DNA from: Shewanella fodinae
GTDB lineage: Bacteria; Pseudomonadota; Gammaproteobacteria; Enterobacterales; Shewanellaceae
Direction of reading: 5' to 3'
NCBI RefSeq assembly: GCF_014651955.1
Contig: NZ_BMXW01000016.1
Coordinates: forward strand, 1 to 64,000
Length of the DNA stretch: 64,000 nt
The notes under the pieces are model-generated. The model ran no database searches, was not told the origin of the DNA, and saw nothing but the letters and a program-made list of their open reading frames with translations. Shown here piece by piece: positions 63,757 through 64,000 of this stretch. A program made the translations under genes and the position numbers. Each line of letters starts with the position of its first letter. Position 1 is the stretch's first letter.

Positions 63757-64000
63757 ATGGAAAAACAACGTTGTGGCTGGGTTTCGACAGATCCTTTGTA
63801 TCAGCAGTATCACGATGAAGTGTGGGGGCGGCCGGTTTTTGATGGTCAGCAACTGTTTGCCAAATTGTGTTTGGATGGGCAGCAAGCGGGGTTGTCCTGG
63901 ATTACTATTCTGCGTAAACAGGCCAATTACGAATCGCTGTTTGCTAATTTTGATCCTCAACTTATTGCTACATATGATGATAGTAAAGTTGAGGAACTGC
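63757..64000 (+). CDS. tag: DNA-3-methyladenine glycosylase I, partial (runs off the window)
   Basis: The first 81 codons are present: MEKQRCGWVSTDPLYQQYHD, EVWGRPVFDGQQLFAKLCLD and GQQAGLSWITILRKQANY match Tag, a base-excision enzyme that removes 3-methyladenine. The Cys in RCGW is the first zinc ligand. AAAGGA precedes the ATG. The 3' end lies beyond 64000. Confidence 0.95.
   Translation, partial: MEKQRCGWVSTDPLYQQYHDEVWGRPVFDGQQLFAKLCLDGQQAGLSWITILRKQANYESLFANFDPQLIATYDDSKVEEL

Overview
The window spans the replication-origin region of a gammaproteobacterial chromosome. Gene order and protein sequences look like Shewanella: glmS - DeoR regulator - glmU - atp operon - parB - parA - rsmG - mnmG - oriC - mioC on one side, and mnmE - yidC - yidD - rnpA - rpmH - (divergent) dnaA - dnaN - recF - gyrB, then glyS - glyQ - tag, on the other. 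The genus is inferred from synteny and sequence feel; no search was run.

Layout. 1-2343: a periplasmic fumarate-reductase-fold flavoprotein and its long AT-rich upstream region. 2344-18179: core genes on the minus strand (amino-sugar synthesis, complete F1Fo ATP synthase, chromosome partition, rRNA and tRNA modification). 18180-18626: a recognisable oriC with GATC clusters, an AT-rich unwinding element and DnaA boxes. 18627-26565: mioC, then a plus-strand accessory block with a frameshifted ACR3 arsenite permease and a two-component system followed by an RND efflux adaptor and pump. 26648-49940: a 23.3-kb integrated island. 49923-64000: core genes again, including a second DnaA-box and GATC cluster upstream of dnaA.

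The island sits at the 3' end of mnmE, the site also used by SGI1-type islands. The 18-bp mnmE tail is present at both ends, and the two copies differ only by two synonymous changes. Next to mnmE is a tyrosine integrase, then a 49-aa Cys-rich protein, an overlapping OLD-type ATPase/TOPRIM nuclease plus UvrD-like helicase (Gabija-like defence pair), two small HTH proteins flanking a DUF927-type ATPase, a possible MobI-like protein and a palindrome-rich intergenic region that could be an oriT. The other end holds a tightly packed four-gene cluster of unknown function (lipoprotein, soluble protein, 1-TM and 3-TM proteins), a serine recombinase and a frameshifted response-regulator/GGDEF gene.

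Inside the island an IS30-family element (30838-31920) borders about 8 kb of higher-GC DNA with an enterobacterial look: a LysR regulator divergent from a YciI-like protein, a four-gene SDR/flavin-reductase operon divergent from an AraC regulator, an Rrf2 regulator divergent from a membrane protein, and the C-terminal third of an RND pump cut off at about 40130.

No tRNA, rRNA or CRISPR array was seen. Functions of the core genes are secure. Those of the island's small genes are not.
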